Shown one piece after another: positions 18,112 to 28,129 of a stretch of 59,695 nt of DNA. Source of the DNA: a bacterium (GTDB taxonomy: Bacteria > UBA6262 > WVXT01); assembly GCA_035530055.1 (NCBI GenBank), contig DATKVN010000095.1, forward strand, positions 1-59,695. The letters are read 5' to 3'. The notes under the pieces were generated by a model that saw nothing but the letters and a program-made list of their open reading frames with translations, did not search any database and was not told the DNA's origin. Position 1 is the stretch's first letter. Every line of letters begins with the position of its first letter. The translations under genes and the position numbers were made by a program.

Positions 18112-18567
18112 ATGGAAGGTATAGAAGTAATCTTCTGGGTAGTTTTAGCACTGGTATGGTTAATATCAGGCAGTTTATTAAGGAAGAGGTCTCGCAGGGA
18201 AAAAGAACGTCTCCAAGGGGAAAGGGAGGCTTATGCAGAGACTGAAGAGGAGACAGCGGGAATGTTTCCCGAAGAAGAGTTAAGTGAAGTTTTTAAGGTC
18301 TTGAGAGGTGAAGAAAAAGGTATTCCTGTTAGTGAACAGCCTCACATTATTCTCCCTCCAGTGGAAGAACCAGAAGTTACTGAGACTATGGGAGTAAAAA
18401 AATTGCCCGAAAGAGAAATTAAAGTGCCTCCTGTTCTCGAACCGAGTTCTGAAGTGGAAGAACTGGAAATCGAGTTAGAGGATTTAGAAACCCTGGGAAG
18501 GGGGATACTCATCTCTGAGATTCTCGGTCCTCCCAGGGCTAAAAAGCCATTCAGGAGAATTCGCTGA
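18112..18567 (+). CDS. Small acidic single-pass membrane protein of unknown function
   Basis: 151 aa from ATG 18112 (GGAG five bases upstream); a GTG at 18106 is the alternative. One membrane helix at about residues 4-24 (VIFWVVLALVWLISGSLL), a short basic patch RKRSRREKER that should face the cytoplasm, and then a low-complexity tail rich in E, P and V with no recognisable domain. The composition of the tail suggests a disordered cytoplasmic region. I do not recognise the family. It follows floA and is followed by a terminator-like structure, so it probably ends the microdomain group; it might be a FloA client or adaptor, but that is only context. Confidence 0.6.
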   Translation: MEGIEVIFWVVLALVWLISGSLLRKRSRREKERLQGEREAYAETEEETAGMFPEEELSEVFKVLRGEEKGIPVSEQPHIILPPVEEPEVTETMGVKKLPEREIKVPPVLEPSSEVEELEIELEDLETLGRGILISEILGPPRAKKPFRRIR

Positions 18568-18614
18568 AGATTATAATTTTCCCTGAATTGTTAGATGAAA
18601 AATAAGAGAGAACC

Positions 18615-18670
18615 AACCCAAAAGGACAGGAGCAGGCTGAGAGTGTCAGTCATTATCTTTTTGGGTTTTT
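18615..18670 (+). terminator. Terminator-like inverted repeat
   Basis: AACCCAAAA (18615-18623) pairs with TTTTGGGTT (18659-18667) and is followed by further T residues. The loop is long (about 35 nt), so it is not a textbook intrinsic terminator, but the position after the small membrane protein and before the polysaccharide cluster fits a transcription end. Confidence 0.4.
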
Positions 18671-18767
18671 GTGTTTGGTAGAGCGCAAATTTCTGGTAAC
18701 TGATTATCGGCTGGGAAAAGATCGACTAACTAATTACTACAAACTGGGAAATTGAAGGAGGCTTTGA

Positions 18768-19865
18768 GTGCATATTCCTCTGGTTGATTTAAAGCGTCAG
18801 TACTTGTCGATTAAGAAAGAGATTGATGGGGCTATTAAGGAAGTCATCGATAAGAGTGCCTTTATTATGGGAGAAAATGTGCAGGGATTTGAGAATGAAT
18901 TTGCAAAATTTTGTGGAGTTAAATATGGAATAGGGACAAGTTCGGGAACCACTGCTCTTCACCTGGCACTGGTAGCTTGCGAGATTAAGCAAGGCGATGA
19001 AGTCATTACCGTTCCCTATACATTTATTGCTACTACGGAAGCAATATCTCATACTGGTGCGAAAGTTGTTTTCGTAGATATTGAAGATAGAAGTTATAAT
19101 ATGGATTCTGAGAAGATTGAACAGGCGATTACGGAAAAAACCAGAGCGATTATCCCCGTTCATCTATTTGGTCAACCTGCCGATATGGATAAGATTATGG
19201 AGATTGCTAAAAAGCACAATCTCGTTGTAATTGAAGATGCTTGCCAGGCCCATGGTGCCGAGTACAAAGGGAAGAAGGTGGGAAGCCTGGGAGATATTGC
19301 CTGCTTCAGCTTTTATCCCGGAAAAAATTTGGGCGCTTACGGAGATGCAGGGATGGCAATCACGGATAATCAGAAATTGGCAGAAAAGATGAGTTTATTG
19401 AGGAATCATGGTTACCAGAGAAAATATTACCACGAAATAGAAGGATATAATTATCGGCTGGACGCAATCCAGGCTGCGATACTGCGAGTAAAGTTGAGAC
19501 ATCTTGAGGAATGGACGGAAAAGAGGCGAAGAAACGCCAAATTATATGATGAATTACTCAAAGGGAGTGGAGTTAAAACCCCACTGGAAATGGAATATGC
19601 CAAACATGTCTATCACCTTTATGTAATTGGAATAGAGAAAAGAGAGGAATTGTACTTAAGGCTAAAGAAGAACGAGATTTCTACAGCCATCCATTATCCT
19701 CTACCTTTACACCTTCAACAAGCATACACTTACCTTGGTTATAAAAAAGGTGATTTTCCTATCTCTGAAGCCTGCACGGAAAGATTGCTTTCTCTTCCCA
19801 TGTTTCCCGAATTGACTGAAGATGAAATTAAAAAAATTGTGGAGATAATAAGGAAAGAAAATTGA
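18768..19865 (+). CDS. DegT/DnrJ/EryC1/StrS-family PLP-dependent sugar aminotransferase (WbpE/GnnB-like)
   Basis: 365 aa. Family opening [30 protein letters not shown] for phosphate binding and [14 protein letters not shown] with the PLP lysine (about residue 187). It adds an amino group to a keto sugar nucleotide. With the WbpB-like dehydrogenase (22522) and WbpD-like acetyltransferase (23530) it makes a 3-keto, 3-amino, 3-acetamido route on UDP-GlcNAc or UDP-GlcNAcA plausible. Start GTG behind AAGGAGG. The stop overlaps the next gene (TTGA). Family certain; substrate inferred from context. Confidence 0.9.
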   Translation: MHIPLVDLKRQYLSIKKEIDGAIKEVIDKSAFIMGENVQGFENEFAKFCGVKYGIGTSSGTTALHLALVACEIKQGDEVITVPYTFIATTEAISHTGAKVVFVDIEDRSYNMDSEKIEQAITEKTRAIIPVHLFGQPADMDKIMEIAKKHNLVVIEDACQAHGAEYKGKKVGSLGDIACFSFYPGKNLGAYGDAGMAITDNQKLAEKMSLLRNHGYQRKYYHEIEGYNYRLDAIQAAILRVKLRHLEEWTEKRRRNAKLYDELLKGSGVKTPLEMEYAKHVYHLYVIGIEKREELYLRLKKNEISTAIHYPLPLHLQQAYTYLGYKKGDFPISEACTERLLSLPMFPELTEDEIKKIVEIIRKEN

Positions 19866-22522
19866 AACAAAAAACTCAAAATGTTTTAAAAATTCCCATT
19901 ATTATCCTTTCAGGTTTTTATATTTTCTGGACCTACTTTTTCTATCGCAACTATTTTATTAAAGGGGGCTTTCTGGTTTCGTTGAAATGGATAGTTAATA
20001 TCTTTTCCAATCTCCGATATCCGCACAATTTTAGTTTGGGCAGATTCCTTACCTCAACAGGTTACTACCTTTTGTTATTTGTTGGCTTGGGAATAATTTG
20101 TATGATTGCTTTTGGCATCGGCAGGAAGATTCTAAAGTTATTAAGGATTGAGGGAAAGTCTATATTAGAAAGTACTATTTTTGCTTTAGGCCTGGGATTT
20201 GGCTCTTTGTCATTAATGATGTTTGGCCTGGGTATTTTGAAGTTATACTATACATGGGTAATCTATTCTGTGTTGGGAGTATTGAGTGTTTTTTCATTTT
20301 TCGAAGTTAAGAAGGTTTGGAAACAGAAACCTAGATTACCGTCGCCTAAGACCGGACCTACAATGTTTACCATATTTTTTTGGGGAATGCTGGGAGTAGC
20401 TGCAGTAATAAATTTAGCCGGAGCTCTGGTCCCGGCAGTATTCTATGATTCTTTGGTATTTCATTTAGCAGTTCCCAGCCTGTACAAGATAAGTCATGGG
20501 ATAAGATATATTGAAACCATATTCACCTCTCAATTCCCACAAAATATGCAAATGTTATATACCTTGAGTCTCTTATTAGGGACACATATTCTGGCGAAAC
20601 TTATGCACTGGATAATGGGGATACTTGTAGTTCTACTGGTTTACACATTCGGCCGCAAGTATTTTAACTATCGGGTAGGACTACTAGCGGCAGCTATATT
20701 TTATACAATTCCTATGGTCGCCATGCAATCCCGCGTGACAGGAGTCGACCTTTGTCTGACTTTTTACGAGTTCCTGGCGGTCTTCGCCTTGGTGAATTGG
20801 TTTGTTATAAATGGAAGGGATGAGAAACAGAAGAGAGCTCGAGGCAGTTGGTTAATCACGGCTGGTATATTTAGCGGTTTGGCCATGGGAACAAAATATA
20901 CTGCTATGTACGGTTTTCTTCTATTTGCTATTTCTATTTTCCTGATAACAATAATAGTACATAAGGAAAAAATAAAAATATCGTTTAAGAAAACTTTTCT
21001 ATTTTGTGCTGTAGCTACAGCTCTATTCTCTCCCTGGTTAATAAAGAACACCGTTTATACGAACAATCCATTCCACCCATTTCTGAGTAGCATGTTCAAG
21101 AGTAAAAATTTTTACCTTGACTCTAAATACGCGCGTATAGATATTGAAGTGTACTTGAACAGGGGGGCTAAGAAATGGTCCACATACTCTACAAGGAATA
21201 TAAAAGAGTGGTTGATATTTCCCTGGACTCTTACGAAGAAAGGCAATGATTCCAATTCTTTTGTTGGACCCATATTTTTATATCTGCTTCCTTTGTTGTT
21301 CTTTTTGAGAAAAGAGAGTCTGATCAAATTTTTGATTTTTTTGGGAGTAGCTTGGTTTTTTGCCTGGAGTTTGTTAGCCACCAGAAATTTAAGATATTTT
21401 ATTTCCGGACTTACTCTATTTGGGATAATAATTTCCTATCTTCTAATAAAAGTTGAAAAGGAAAATAGATACTTTACAAAGATATTAATTTTTCTTGTTT
21501 TCCTTATGTTGATAAATAATATTGGCTGGAGTTTAATTATACTTACCAAGAACAAAGACCCCTGGGGCGTGGTTTTGGGCAGGGAATCGAGGGAGGAATA
21601 TTTATATAGGGATAGCATAGGCTTTAACCTAATGCCCTATTATTTTCCAGTGGTCAAGTATATTAATGAAAATTTACCATTGGATGCAAAGGTTTTGTTT
21701 ATAGGCGAAGCGAGAGGTTATTATTGCGAGAGAGAGTTTGTTACCAGTCTGGCCGAAGACCCCTACAGTATTGTTATCAGATTGGTGAGATCTTGCAAGG
21801 ATACTGATGAGTTGTTAGAAAGACTTAAGAATTTGGGCATTACCCATGTTTTGTATAATCGAAGGGAGGGATATCGTCTAAAAGGGTACAAAATTTTCGA
21901 TTGGCAAGATGAGGATTTTCCAATTTTCCATAAGTTCTGGAGGAACAACCTGAAGCTAATCTGTGCTGAAAAAGACGTTTATCTCTTCGAGGTCAGATAT
22001 GAAGGAAATGAACGCATCAATTATGTGGAGATATACGAAACTCCGGAGATGGAGGGGTATATAATGGAGGCGAGAAACCGAATTGCTCGAAACAAGGTCG
22101 ATCAAGCCTTCAATCTCCTGCAAAAAGCCAATAAGATAATGCCTGATTCAGCAGTAGTTCATTTCAATCTTGGTTTCGTATATATGAAGAAAGGAAACCT
22201 CGAACAAGCCATAAAAGAGTGTAAATATTCCCTTGTTCTCAATCCCTATGACGGGGACGCCGCCTTACTTTTGGGGTACTTATATTTTCGGAAGAGAGAT
22301 CTAAATAATGCTTGGGAAAATTTCAAAAAAGTCATAGAATTGAAGCCAGATTCAGCTGAGGGTCACGGGAATTTGGGTTTAGTTTACGCTGAGATGAAAA
22401 AATATAAAGAGGCAATAGAGGAATTAAAGATAGCGGTGAAATTAGCTCCCAAAAATGAGAATTTCAGAAATCTGCTAACAAATCTGCAAGAAATATACTC
22501 AGTTGAAGAAAGGAGAAGATAA
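19862..22522 (+). CDS. Polytopic membrane glycosyltransferase-like protein with C-terminal TPR domain
   Basis: 886 aa. Residues 1 to about 560 contain some ten or more membrane helices and a first periplasmic loop with [16 protein letters not shown], the acidic-residue pattern of GT-C/PMT-type (GT39/ArnT-like) transferases that use lipid-linked sugars. A soluble region follows, and from about residue 730 there are four TPR repeats (for example [20 protein letters not shown] and [20 protein letters not shown]). The TPR tail suggests docking to a partner or acceptor. TTG start overlapping the aminotransferase stop; one-base overlap with the next gene (TAATG), so it is embedded in the operon. 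The sugar and acceptor are unknown. Confidence 0.75.
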   Translation: MKQKTQNVLKIPIIILSGFYIFWTYFFYRNYFIKGGFLVSLKWIVNIFSNLRYPHNFSLGRFLTSTGYYLLLFVGLGIICMIAFGIGRKILKLLRIEGKSILESTIFALGLGFGSLSLMMFGLGILKLYYTWVIYSVLGVLSVFSFFEVKKVWKQKPRLPSPKTGPTMFTIFFWGMLGVAAVINLAGALVPAVFYDSLVFHLAVPSLYKISHGIRYIETIFTSQFPQNMQMLYTLSLLLGTHILAKLMHWIMGILVVLLVYTFGRKYFNYRVGLLAAAIFYTIPMVAMQSRVTGVDLCLTFYEFLAVFALVNWFVINGRDEKQKRARGSWLITAGIFSGLAMGTKYTAMYGFLLFAISIFLITIIVHKEKIKISFKKTFLFCAVATALFSPWLIKNTVYTNNPFHPFLSSMFKSKNFYLDSKYARIDIEVYLNRGAKKWSTYSTRNIKEWLIFPWTLTKKGNDSNSFVGPIFLYLLPLLFFLRKESLIKFLIFLGVAWFFAWSLLATRNLRYFISGLTLFGIIISYLLIKVEKENRYFTKILIFLVFLMLINNIGWSLIILTKNKDPWGVVLGRESREEYLYRDSIGFNLMPYYFPVVKYINENLPLDAKVLFIGEARGYYCEREFVTSLAEDPYSIVIRLVRSCKDTDELLERLKNLGITHVLYNRREGYRLKGYKIFDWQDEDFPIFHKFWRNNLKLICAEKDVYLFEVRYEGNERINYVEIYETPEMEGYIMEARNRIARNKVDQAFNLLQKANKIMPDSAVVHFNLGFVYMKKGNLEQAIKECKYSLVLNPYDGDAALLLGYLYFRKRDLNNAWENFKKVIELKPDSAEGHGNLGLVYAEMKKYKEAIEELKIAVKLAPKNENFRNLLTNLQEIYSVEERRR

Positions 22523-23529
22523 TGAATGTAGCAGTTATAGGTGCAGGATACTGGGGTCCCAACCTGGCCAGAGTCTTTTTTGAGCTGCCGGGCTGTAATA
22601 TCCATACAATTTGTGACAAGAAAAAAGAGCGCCTCGATTCTATCAAAGCATCTTTTCCGAATATAAAAACAACCCAAGACTACAAGATCTTACTGAAAAA
22701 TCCTGAGTTAGAAGCAATTGCCATAGTCACCGAGGCGCAACATCATTATGAGATTGCCAAGGAATGCCTGCTTGCCGGTAAACATGTATTAGTGGAGAAG
22801 CCATTAGCTCTCAATAGTCACGAATGTGAAGACTTAATCGGCATTGCCAAAGCTAAAAATCGCATCCTCATGGTTGGACACTTGCTTGAGTACCATCCTG
22901 CAGTTCGTAAATTGAAAGAGCTCATAGACAGCGGAGAAATAGGGAAGGTCTACTACATTTACTCACAGAGGGTAAATTTAGGGGAAATAAGGCGTTATGA
23001 AAATGCATTATGGAGTTTTGGCCCTCACGATGTATCGGTCATACTCTATTTTTTAGGAGAAGAACCAGAAAGTGTAAATGCCCTTGGGGAATCTTATCTG
23101 CAAGAAAATATACAAGACGTCGTTTTTGTGAACTTACATTTTAAGGATAAAGGAATGGCTCAGGTTCATCTTAGCTGGCTTGATCCACATAAGATTAGGA
23201 AGTTCACCATTGTAGGAAGTAAAAAGATGGTCGTGTTTGATGACATGGAAAGTTCTGAAAAGATTAAAATCTATGACAAAGGAGCCGATTCCCCGGGAAA
23301 ATACGTCTCCTACGGAGATTCCATCACATTAAGGATTGGCGACATCAGTATACCTAAGATAGATATGAAGGAACCCCTTAAAATTGAATGCCAGCATTTC
23401 TTAGACTGCATTAGGGAGAATAAACGCCCCTTGAGTGATGGAGCAGATGGTTTACGTGTAGTGCGTGTGTTGGAGGCAGCACAGAAGTCGATGGAGAATT
23501 ACGGGACTTTAGTGAAATTGGAGGGATAG
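22522..23529 (+). CDS. Gfo/Idh/MocA-family dehydrogenase (WbpB/WlbA-like)
   Basis: 335 aa. Rossmann motif VAVIGAGYWGPNLARVF, EKPLALN signature, and the active-site YPHD-type stretch SFGPHDVSVILYFLGEEP. It resembles enzymes that oxidise the C3 hydroxyl of UDP-GlcNAcA to the 3-keto form. The next gene is a matching N-acetyltransferase and the aminotransferase is two genes upstream, reproducing wbpB-wbpE-wbpD. No UDP-GlcNAc 6-dehydrogenase (WbpA) is in the window, so either it lies elsewhere or the substrate is not a uronate. Confidence 0.85.
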   Translation: MNVAVIGAGYWGPNLARVFFELPGCNIHTICDKKKERLDSIKASFPNIKTTQDYKILLKNPELEAIAIVTEAQHHYEIAKECLLAGKHVLVEKPLALNSHECEDLIGIAKAKNRILMVGHLLEYHPAVRKLKELIDSGEIGKVYYIYSQRVNLGEIRRYENALWSFGPHDVSVILYFLGEEPESVNALGESYLQENIQDVVFVNLHFKDKGMAQVHLSWLDPHKIRKFTIVGSKKMVVFDDMESSEKIKIYDKGADSPGKYVSYGDSITLRIGDISIPKIDMKEPLKIECQHFLDCIRENKRPLSDGADGLRVVRVLEAAQKSMENYGTLVKLEG

Positions 23530-24120
23530 ATGGGTCAAGAAGAAAAAAAAGATTATTTCGTGCACGAATCTGCATACGTAGATGAACCAGTTCAGATAGG
23601 GAAAGGCACCAAGATATGGCATTTTTCTCACATTATGAAGGGAGCACAGATTGGCGAGAATTGTAAAATTGGTCAAAATGTATATGTAGATACTAATGTG
23701 AAAATTGGAAACAACGTTAAGATTCAAAATAATGTCTCTGTGTATAAGAATGTCACTTTAGAAGACAGTGTTTTCTGCGGTCCGTCGATGGTGTTTACCA
23801 ATGTGTTTAATCCTCGTTCTGATTATCCTCGTAGATTAGATGAATACGGGAAAACCTTAGTCAAACGGGGAGTAACCATTGGGGCCAATGCAACAGTCCT
23901 TTGCGGTATTACCATAGGAACATATGCATTCATTGGGGCAGGTGCGGTGGTAACAAAAGAGGTCCCTGATTACGCATTGGCTTATGGTAATCCAGCAAGG
24001 ATTCAGGGCTGGATGTGTGAATGTGGCACCAAATTGCAATTTACTGATAATAAGGCAGAATGTCAAAAATGCCACAGGCGATATGAAAAAGAAGGAGAGC
24101 AAGTAAAGAAAGTGAAGTGA
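23530..24120 (+). CDS. WbpD-like sugar nucleotide N-acetyltransferase (left-handed beta helix)
   Basis: 196 aa. Hexapeptide repeats throughout ([33 protein letters not shown]), with the WbpD-typical [15 protein letters not shown] and [11 protein letters not shown]. It acetylates the 3-amino group made by the upstream aminotransferase. A short zinc-ribbon-like tail carries CECG and CQKC (about residues 160-185), a feature shared by many homologues. It starts immediately after the dehydrogenase stop. Confidence 0.88.
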   Translation: MGQEEKKDYFVHESAYVDEPVQIGKGTKIWHFSHIMKGAQIGENCKIGQNVYVDTNVKIGNNVKIQNNVSVYKNVTLEDSVFCGPSMVFTNVFNPRSDYPRRLDEYGKTLVKRGVTIGANATVLCGITIGTYAFIGAGAVVTKEVPDYALAYGNPARIQGWMCECGTKLQFTDNKAECQKCHRRYEKEGEQVKKVK

Positions 24121-24158
24121 TTCTCCAGGTATAAGAATGGAGTATGGAAGGAGAAACT

Positions 24159-25109
24159 ATGTATAAAGGAAAGACAATAGCTGTGGTTGTACCAACTTAT
24201 AATGAGGAGAAACTTATTGGCAGAGTTTTGGAAACGATGCCGGAATTCGTTGATAAAATAGTTATTGTAGATGATGCGAGTAAAGACAATACAGTGGGAG
24301 AAGTGAAGAAATTTGAGGAGACATTGGGTGGGCGGTTAATTCTGTTAGAGCACGAGAAGAACCAGGGAGTTGGTGGAGCGATAGTTACTGGCTATAAATG
24401 GGCTAGAGATAACAATATGGATGTCACCGCGGTTATGGCAGGCGACGCTCAAATGGACCCCGCAGACCTTCCCCAATTACTTGATCCTGTGGTTGATGGC
24501 CAAGCAGATTACACAAAAGGGAACAGGCTGATTACCGGTGGTACATGGCACATGATGCCCAAAAAGAGATATCTGGGGAACGCTTTCCTTTCACTACTTA
24601 CTAAAATTGCGTCCGGATATTGGCATGTGGCAGATTTTCAATGTGGCTATACTGCTATTTCTCTAAAAGTTCTCAAGGTGGTAAACCTGGATAAGGTTTA
24701 CAAGAGATTTGGTATGCCCAACGATTTTTTGGTCAGGTTGAATATCCATTATTTTCGAGTAAAAGATGTGCCCGTCAGAGCTATTTACAATATTGGCGAG
24801 AAATCTGGCGTCAAAATATGGAAAATTGCTTTTACACTTTCCTTTTTGTTATTAAGGATGTTCTTTTGGAGAATGAAAGAAAAGTATATTATAAGAGATT
24901 TCCACCCTTTAGTTTTCTTCTATTTTTTGGGAATCCCATTTACTGCAATTGGGACGTTTTTTGGATTCTATATGTTCTTTCGTAGGCTCCTCGTAGGTCC
25001 TGTTGCGGCAACCAGTGCTCTTTTTGCGGCTTTATTGATTATTGCAGGATTGCAATTTCTTCTGTTTGCGATGTGGTTCGATATGGAATATAATAAGGAC
25101 CTCAAGTGA
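24159..25109 (+). CDS. Family 2 glycosyltransferase, dolichyl/polyprenyl-phosphate sugar synthase type
   Basis: 316 aa from ATG 24159 (AAGGAG seven bases upstream; an ATG at 24144 is the alternative). GT2 core: VVPTYNEEKLIGRVLE, IVDDASKDNT and the DxD-type motif GDAQMDP; two C-terminal membrane helices (about residues 250-305). This architecture loads a sugar from a nucleotide onto polyprenyl phosphate at the inner face of the membrane, which would supply GT-C enzymes such as the TPR-fused protein at 19862. The sugar is unknown. Confidence 0.88.
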   Translation: MYKGKTIAVVVPTYNEEKLIGRVLETMPEFVDKIVIVDDASKDNTVGEVKKFEETLGGRLILLEHEKNQGVGGAIVTGYKWARDNNMDVTAVMAGDAQMDPADLPQLLDPVVDGQADYTKGNRLITGGTWHMMPKKRYLGNAFLSLLTKIASGYWHVADFQCGYTAISLKVLKVVNLDKVYKRFGMPNDFLVRLNIHYFRVKDVPVRAIYNIGEKSGVKIWKIAFTLSFLLLRMFFWRMKEKYIIRDFHPLVFFYFLGIPFTAIGTFFGFYMFFRRLLVGPVAATSALFAALLIIAGLQFLLFAMWFDMEYNKDLK

Positions 25110-25873
25110 ACGGCAAAAAAAGAAACAATTTTAGCTGTTACTATAGACGCGGATGACTGACATCTCATTCCTTAAGTGATAGGTTCATCTTTTTCAGGTA
25201 TTTTCTGTCGATCTTTTTAGTAAGTGTAAAAGAGACACGATTTTCTCGGCGATTTTACCAATCGAATGGTCGGTGCTCTCGATTTCTTGGGTATTCTAGT
25301 CGAAGAGGATGTGGAACTTTCTTTGGCTGATGGGTTCTCTTCGATATTTAAACAAGAAAACGGAAGCTCTTCTCGAATTTTTTAAATTTTAAAAAGCTAT
25401 TATGATGTTATCTCAAAAGATGAGCTGCTTTCTATTCTGGGAGCGTTGAGAGTTACCTTAGAGAACTTTGAACAGGTGCTTACTGGGAGAGCGACTATTT
25501 CCGGAGAATTAATCAAAAAGAATTAAAAGTTGATATATATTGTTCTTTATAATTCTAATTTGATGAGAAGAATAAATGAATAAGAACGAGAAACAAAAAT
25601 TAATGACAGAACAGGGGAACACTTTTATTTCCTTACCAAAGAATTGTAAGCAATAGAATAAGCCCGGAAAAAATTGAAGACTGGCAAAATAAAAAATCTT
25701 TTAGTTTATATAAAGAAATACATCCAGTTATGAAATTTATATTAAATTTAGATTTCATTATTCCTCAAATGTTTTAAGAGATTAAAAACATCTTTAGAAG
25801 TTTCTCTTTTAGGAGATCACCTTTATTTATTATTTTTTAACATTCATTTGAATATTGCTGATAACTTAATTTA
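25110..25873. other. 764-bp gene-poor stretch with degenerate coding remnants
   Basis: No intact gene. Composition becomes visibly AT-rich from about 25540 and stays so through the FkbM gene. Two probable decayed fragments (25230-25526 and 25576-25874) occupy much of it. None of the hairpin repeats common elsewhere in the window is seen here. Looks like the scar of past insertion, loss or exchange inside the polysaccharide cluster. Confidence 0.5.
25230..25526 (+). pseudogene. Possible decayed coding fragment, unidentified
   Basis: One frame reads coherently from about 25230 (DFTNRMVGALDFLGILVEED) to an in-frame TAA at 25383, continues in the same frame (SYYDVISKDELLSILGALRV) and ends at 25524. 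Around the stop, a neighbouring frame gives a better-looking bridge (KKTEALLEFFKF), which suggests two compensating indels. No start codon with a ribosome site is seen. The amphipathic helical character looks protein-like, but I do not recognise a family and it could be chance. Confidence 0.3.
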
Positions 25874-25874
25874 G
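25576..25874 (+). pseudogene. Frameshifted gene remnant just before the FkbM methyltransferase gene
   Basis: Starting at ATG 25576 (MNKNEKQKLMTEQGNTFISL) the reading continues in a second frame (25607-25777, RISPEKIEDWQNKKSFSLYK) and then a third (from about 25765, LKTSLEVSLLGDHLYLLFFN) to a TAG at 25872 that overlaps the GTG of the next gene (TAGTG). The three pieces together give about 100 residues of plausible protein with at least two frameshifts. AT-rich like the next gene. No family recognised. Confidence 0.38.
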
Positions 25875-26608
25875 TGAAAAAGTTTTTGACATTTATATTA
25901 CAAGACCTATACTGTATAATAATTAGTAGCAAATTTGATGATTTTATTTTCAATATCTTTTTTAGCTATGCCCCAATAAATATTTTTAAATTTTTTGAGT
26001 CAAGTTATTCAGGTTATCTTAGAAGATATATCCCTAAAAAGAATGATGTCGTAATTGAAGCCGGCGCATATAAAGGAAATTTTACTATTCTTCTTTCAAG
26101 ACTTGTTGGAAAAAATGGCAAAATTATCTCCATGGAACCTAATTCTTTAATCTTTAAAATTCTAGAGAGAAGAATTAAAAAATTGGGGCTGAAAAATGTA
26201 GTTTTATTAAATAAAAGATTATGGAATAAAAATAAATACATAGAATTTTATGAAGGCAAACAATCAGATAAAGACTTTGGTGTTTTATTTGAAAAAAATA
26301 TACATAATAAAAAAACAAAGTATAGAATTGAATGTATAACAATTGATGTAATAGTGAAAAAATATAAATTAAATAGAGTTAATTCCATTATCATGGATAT
26401 TGAAGGAGCAGAAATTGAAGCAATAAAAGGAGCATTTCAAACACTTAAAAAGTTTCAAGTAAATCTTGCTGTAGCAAGTTATCATATAAGAGACGGGAAT
26501 AAAACTTACAAGGAGTTAGAAAAAATATTTCGAGAACTAAATTATTACACTGAAACATCCAATTATACTCATCTAACAACTTATGCAAGCAAATATAAAT
26601 TTAAGTAA
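25874..26608 (+). CDS. FkbM-family SAM-dependent methyltransferase, AT-rich
   Basis: 244 aa. SAM-binding motif VVIEAGAYKGNFTILLSRLV (about residues 58-77), acidic MEPN after it, and the FkbM signature SIIMDIEGAEIEAIKGA (about 185). Such enzymes O-methylate sugars or lipids of surface glycans. Codon use is strongly A/T-biased (many AAA, AAT, ATA, TTA) compared with flanking genes, and the start is a GTG with no evident Shine-Dalgarno, both signs of recent transfer. The gene lies next to decayed fragments of similar composition. Confidence 0.85.
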   Translation: MKKFLTFILQDLYCIIISSKFDDFIFNIFFSYAPINIFKFFESSYSGYLRRYIPKKNDVVIEAGAYKGNFTILLSRLVGKNGKIISMEPNSLIFKILERRIKKLGLKNVVLLNKRLWNKNKYIEFYEGKQSDKDFGVLFEKNIHNKKTKYRIECITIDVIVKKYKLNRVNSIIMDIEGAEIEAIKGAFQTLKKFQVNLAVASYHIRDGNKTYKELEKIFRELNYYTETSNYTHLTTYASKYKFK

Positions 26609-26683
26609 GAATTAAATTAAAGTTCATTTAAAAAGTATTGGGGTCGTATTCTTGCTGGAGAAAAAGGAGGCTGGGGTTTTATC

Positions 26684-28114
26684 TTGAAGGTTCTAATTAT
26701 TAACCCTCCCTGGGAAGTAGAAGATGGATACGGGTGCCGAAGCAATTCTCGGTGGCCACACATCAGGAAAGATAAACACCTCGCTTTTCCTATCTACCTG
26801 GGATATGTTGCTGCCATATTAGAGAAGGAAGGAATAGAGACGAAAATCATTGATGCTGTGGCCGAGGAATACGATTCGGAAAAATTTGTCTTAGCTGTGA
26901 GTAATGAAAAGCCTAATATTTGTTTTATCGAAACATCAACTCCAACTATAAATGAGGACCTGAGAAATGCAAAATCGCTAAAAGGGTCCTTAAATACAGA
27001 GATATTTTTTTTCGGCGCCCACGTTACTACTTTCCACTGGCAAATAATGGAGGAGAACCATTTTCTTACAGGCATTATTCGGGGCGAATTTGAATATACT
27101 ATTAGAGATATTGCCATGCAAAGGCCCTATCACGAAATTTTAGGATTAACCTTTAGGAAAAAAATCTTCCCTGATGAGATTATCGTCAATAAAGATCGAC
27201 CATTAATCGAAAACCTGGACGCATTGCCATTTCCAGCTTGGCATCAATTCGACCTCTCTATATATGATAGTTTTCTCCATCGTTCTCCCTCAATAATTAT
27301 GCTAACCTCCCGGGGTTGTCCTTTTCATTGTACTTTCTGTTTATGGCCAGATGTTCTGTACGGTCATAAACAAAGATTTCGCTCCCCAGAAAATATCTGT
27401 GATGAAATAGAAATCTTAATCGAAAAGTATGGGATGAGAGAGATTAAGTTTGATGACGATACTTTTGCTTTGAATAAGAAAAGAGTGATAGCGCTTTGTG
27501 ATGAGATAAGAAAAAGAGGCTATCACAAAAAGATAGTGTGGAACTGTTTTGGGCACATTACTCAAAGTGATGAAGAATTATATAAATGGATGATGGAAGC
27601 TGGATGTGTCCGAGTTAACTTTGGCATTGAATCAGGCTCTCAGAAAATATTAGATATGATTAAGAAAAAAATCGATATGGAGAAAGCAAAAGAAACAATA
27701 TCCATCTGTAAGAAATTAGGGATAGAAACATATTGCACTTTTATGGTTGGTTTTCCTCATGAAAATGAAGAAGATATTGAACAGAGCATTAGCACAGCAA
27801 TTAAACTCAACCCTGACTTCATTCAGGTAAGTTACGTGGTGCCTTATCCAGGCACACAAATGTACAATGAAGGAATGAGAGACAAACGGCTGGTTCATGC
27901 CGAGAAGTGGGAAAATTATTGTTCAACTGGTCCAGCAATTTTTACAGGAGAAATTTCTCCCCGAAGGATACAACAACTCTATTATTTATTCTGGAGAAGA
28001 TTTTACCTCCGCTCAAAATATGCTCTCAAAATTTTGAACAGGATATCCAAATCACCCAAAGAATTCAAAAAAGTAATCAGGGGATTCTTGTCATTTTATA
28101 AAAGATTCCTGTAG
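26684..28114 (+). CDS. B12-binding-domain radical SAM protein
   Basis: 476 aa. N-terminal cobalamin-binding Rossmann domain (MKVLIINPPWEVEDG, LGYVAAILEKEGIETKIID) followed by a radical SAM core with the cluster motif CPFHCTFC (about residue 210) and ESGSQKILDMI. Such enzymes methylate unactivated carbons or rearrange substrates in lipid and glycan pathways. TTG start preceded by GGAGG at some distance. Its place between FkbM and GT4 genes suggests modification of a polyprenyl, lipid or sugar precursor of the surface glycan. Substrate unknown. Confidence 0.88.
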   Translation: MKVLIINPPWEVEDGYGCRSNSRWPHIRKDKHLAFPIYLGYVAAILEKEGIETKIIDAVAEEYDSEKFVLAVSNEKPNICFIETSTPTINEDLRNAKSLKGSLNTEIFFFGAHVTTFHWQIMEENHFLTGIIRGEFEYTIRDIAMQRPYHEILGLTFRKKIFPDEIIVNKDRPLIENLDALPFPAWHQFDLSIYDSFLHRSPSIIMLTSRGCPFHCTFCLWPDVLYGHKQRFRSPENICDEIEILIEKYGMREIKFDDDTFALNKKRVIALCDEIRKRGYHKKIVWNCFGHITQSDEELYKWMMEAGCVRVNFGIESGSQKILDMIKKKIDMEKAKETISICKKLGIETYCTFMVGFPHENEEDIEQSISTAIKLNPDFIQVSYVVPYPGTQMYNEGMRDKRLVHAEKWENYCSTGPAIFTGEISPRRIQQLYYLFWRRFYLRSKYALKILNRISKSPKEFKKVIRGFLSFYKRFL

Positions 28115-28129
28115 TCAAAGGGCGGCGAA

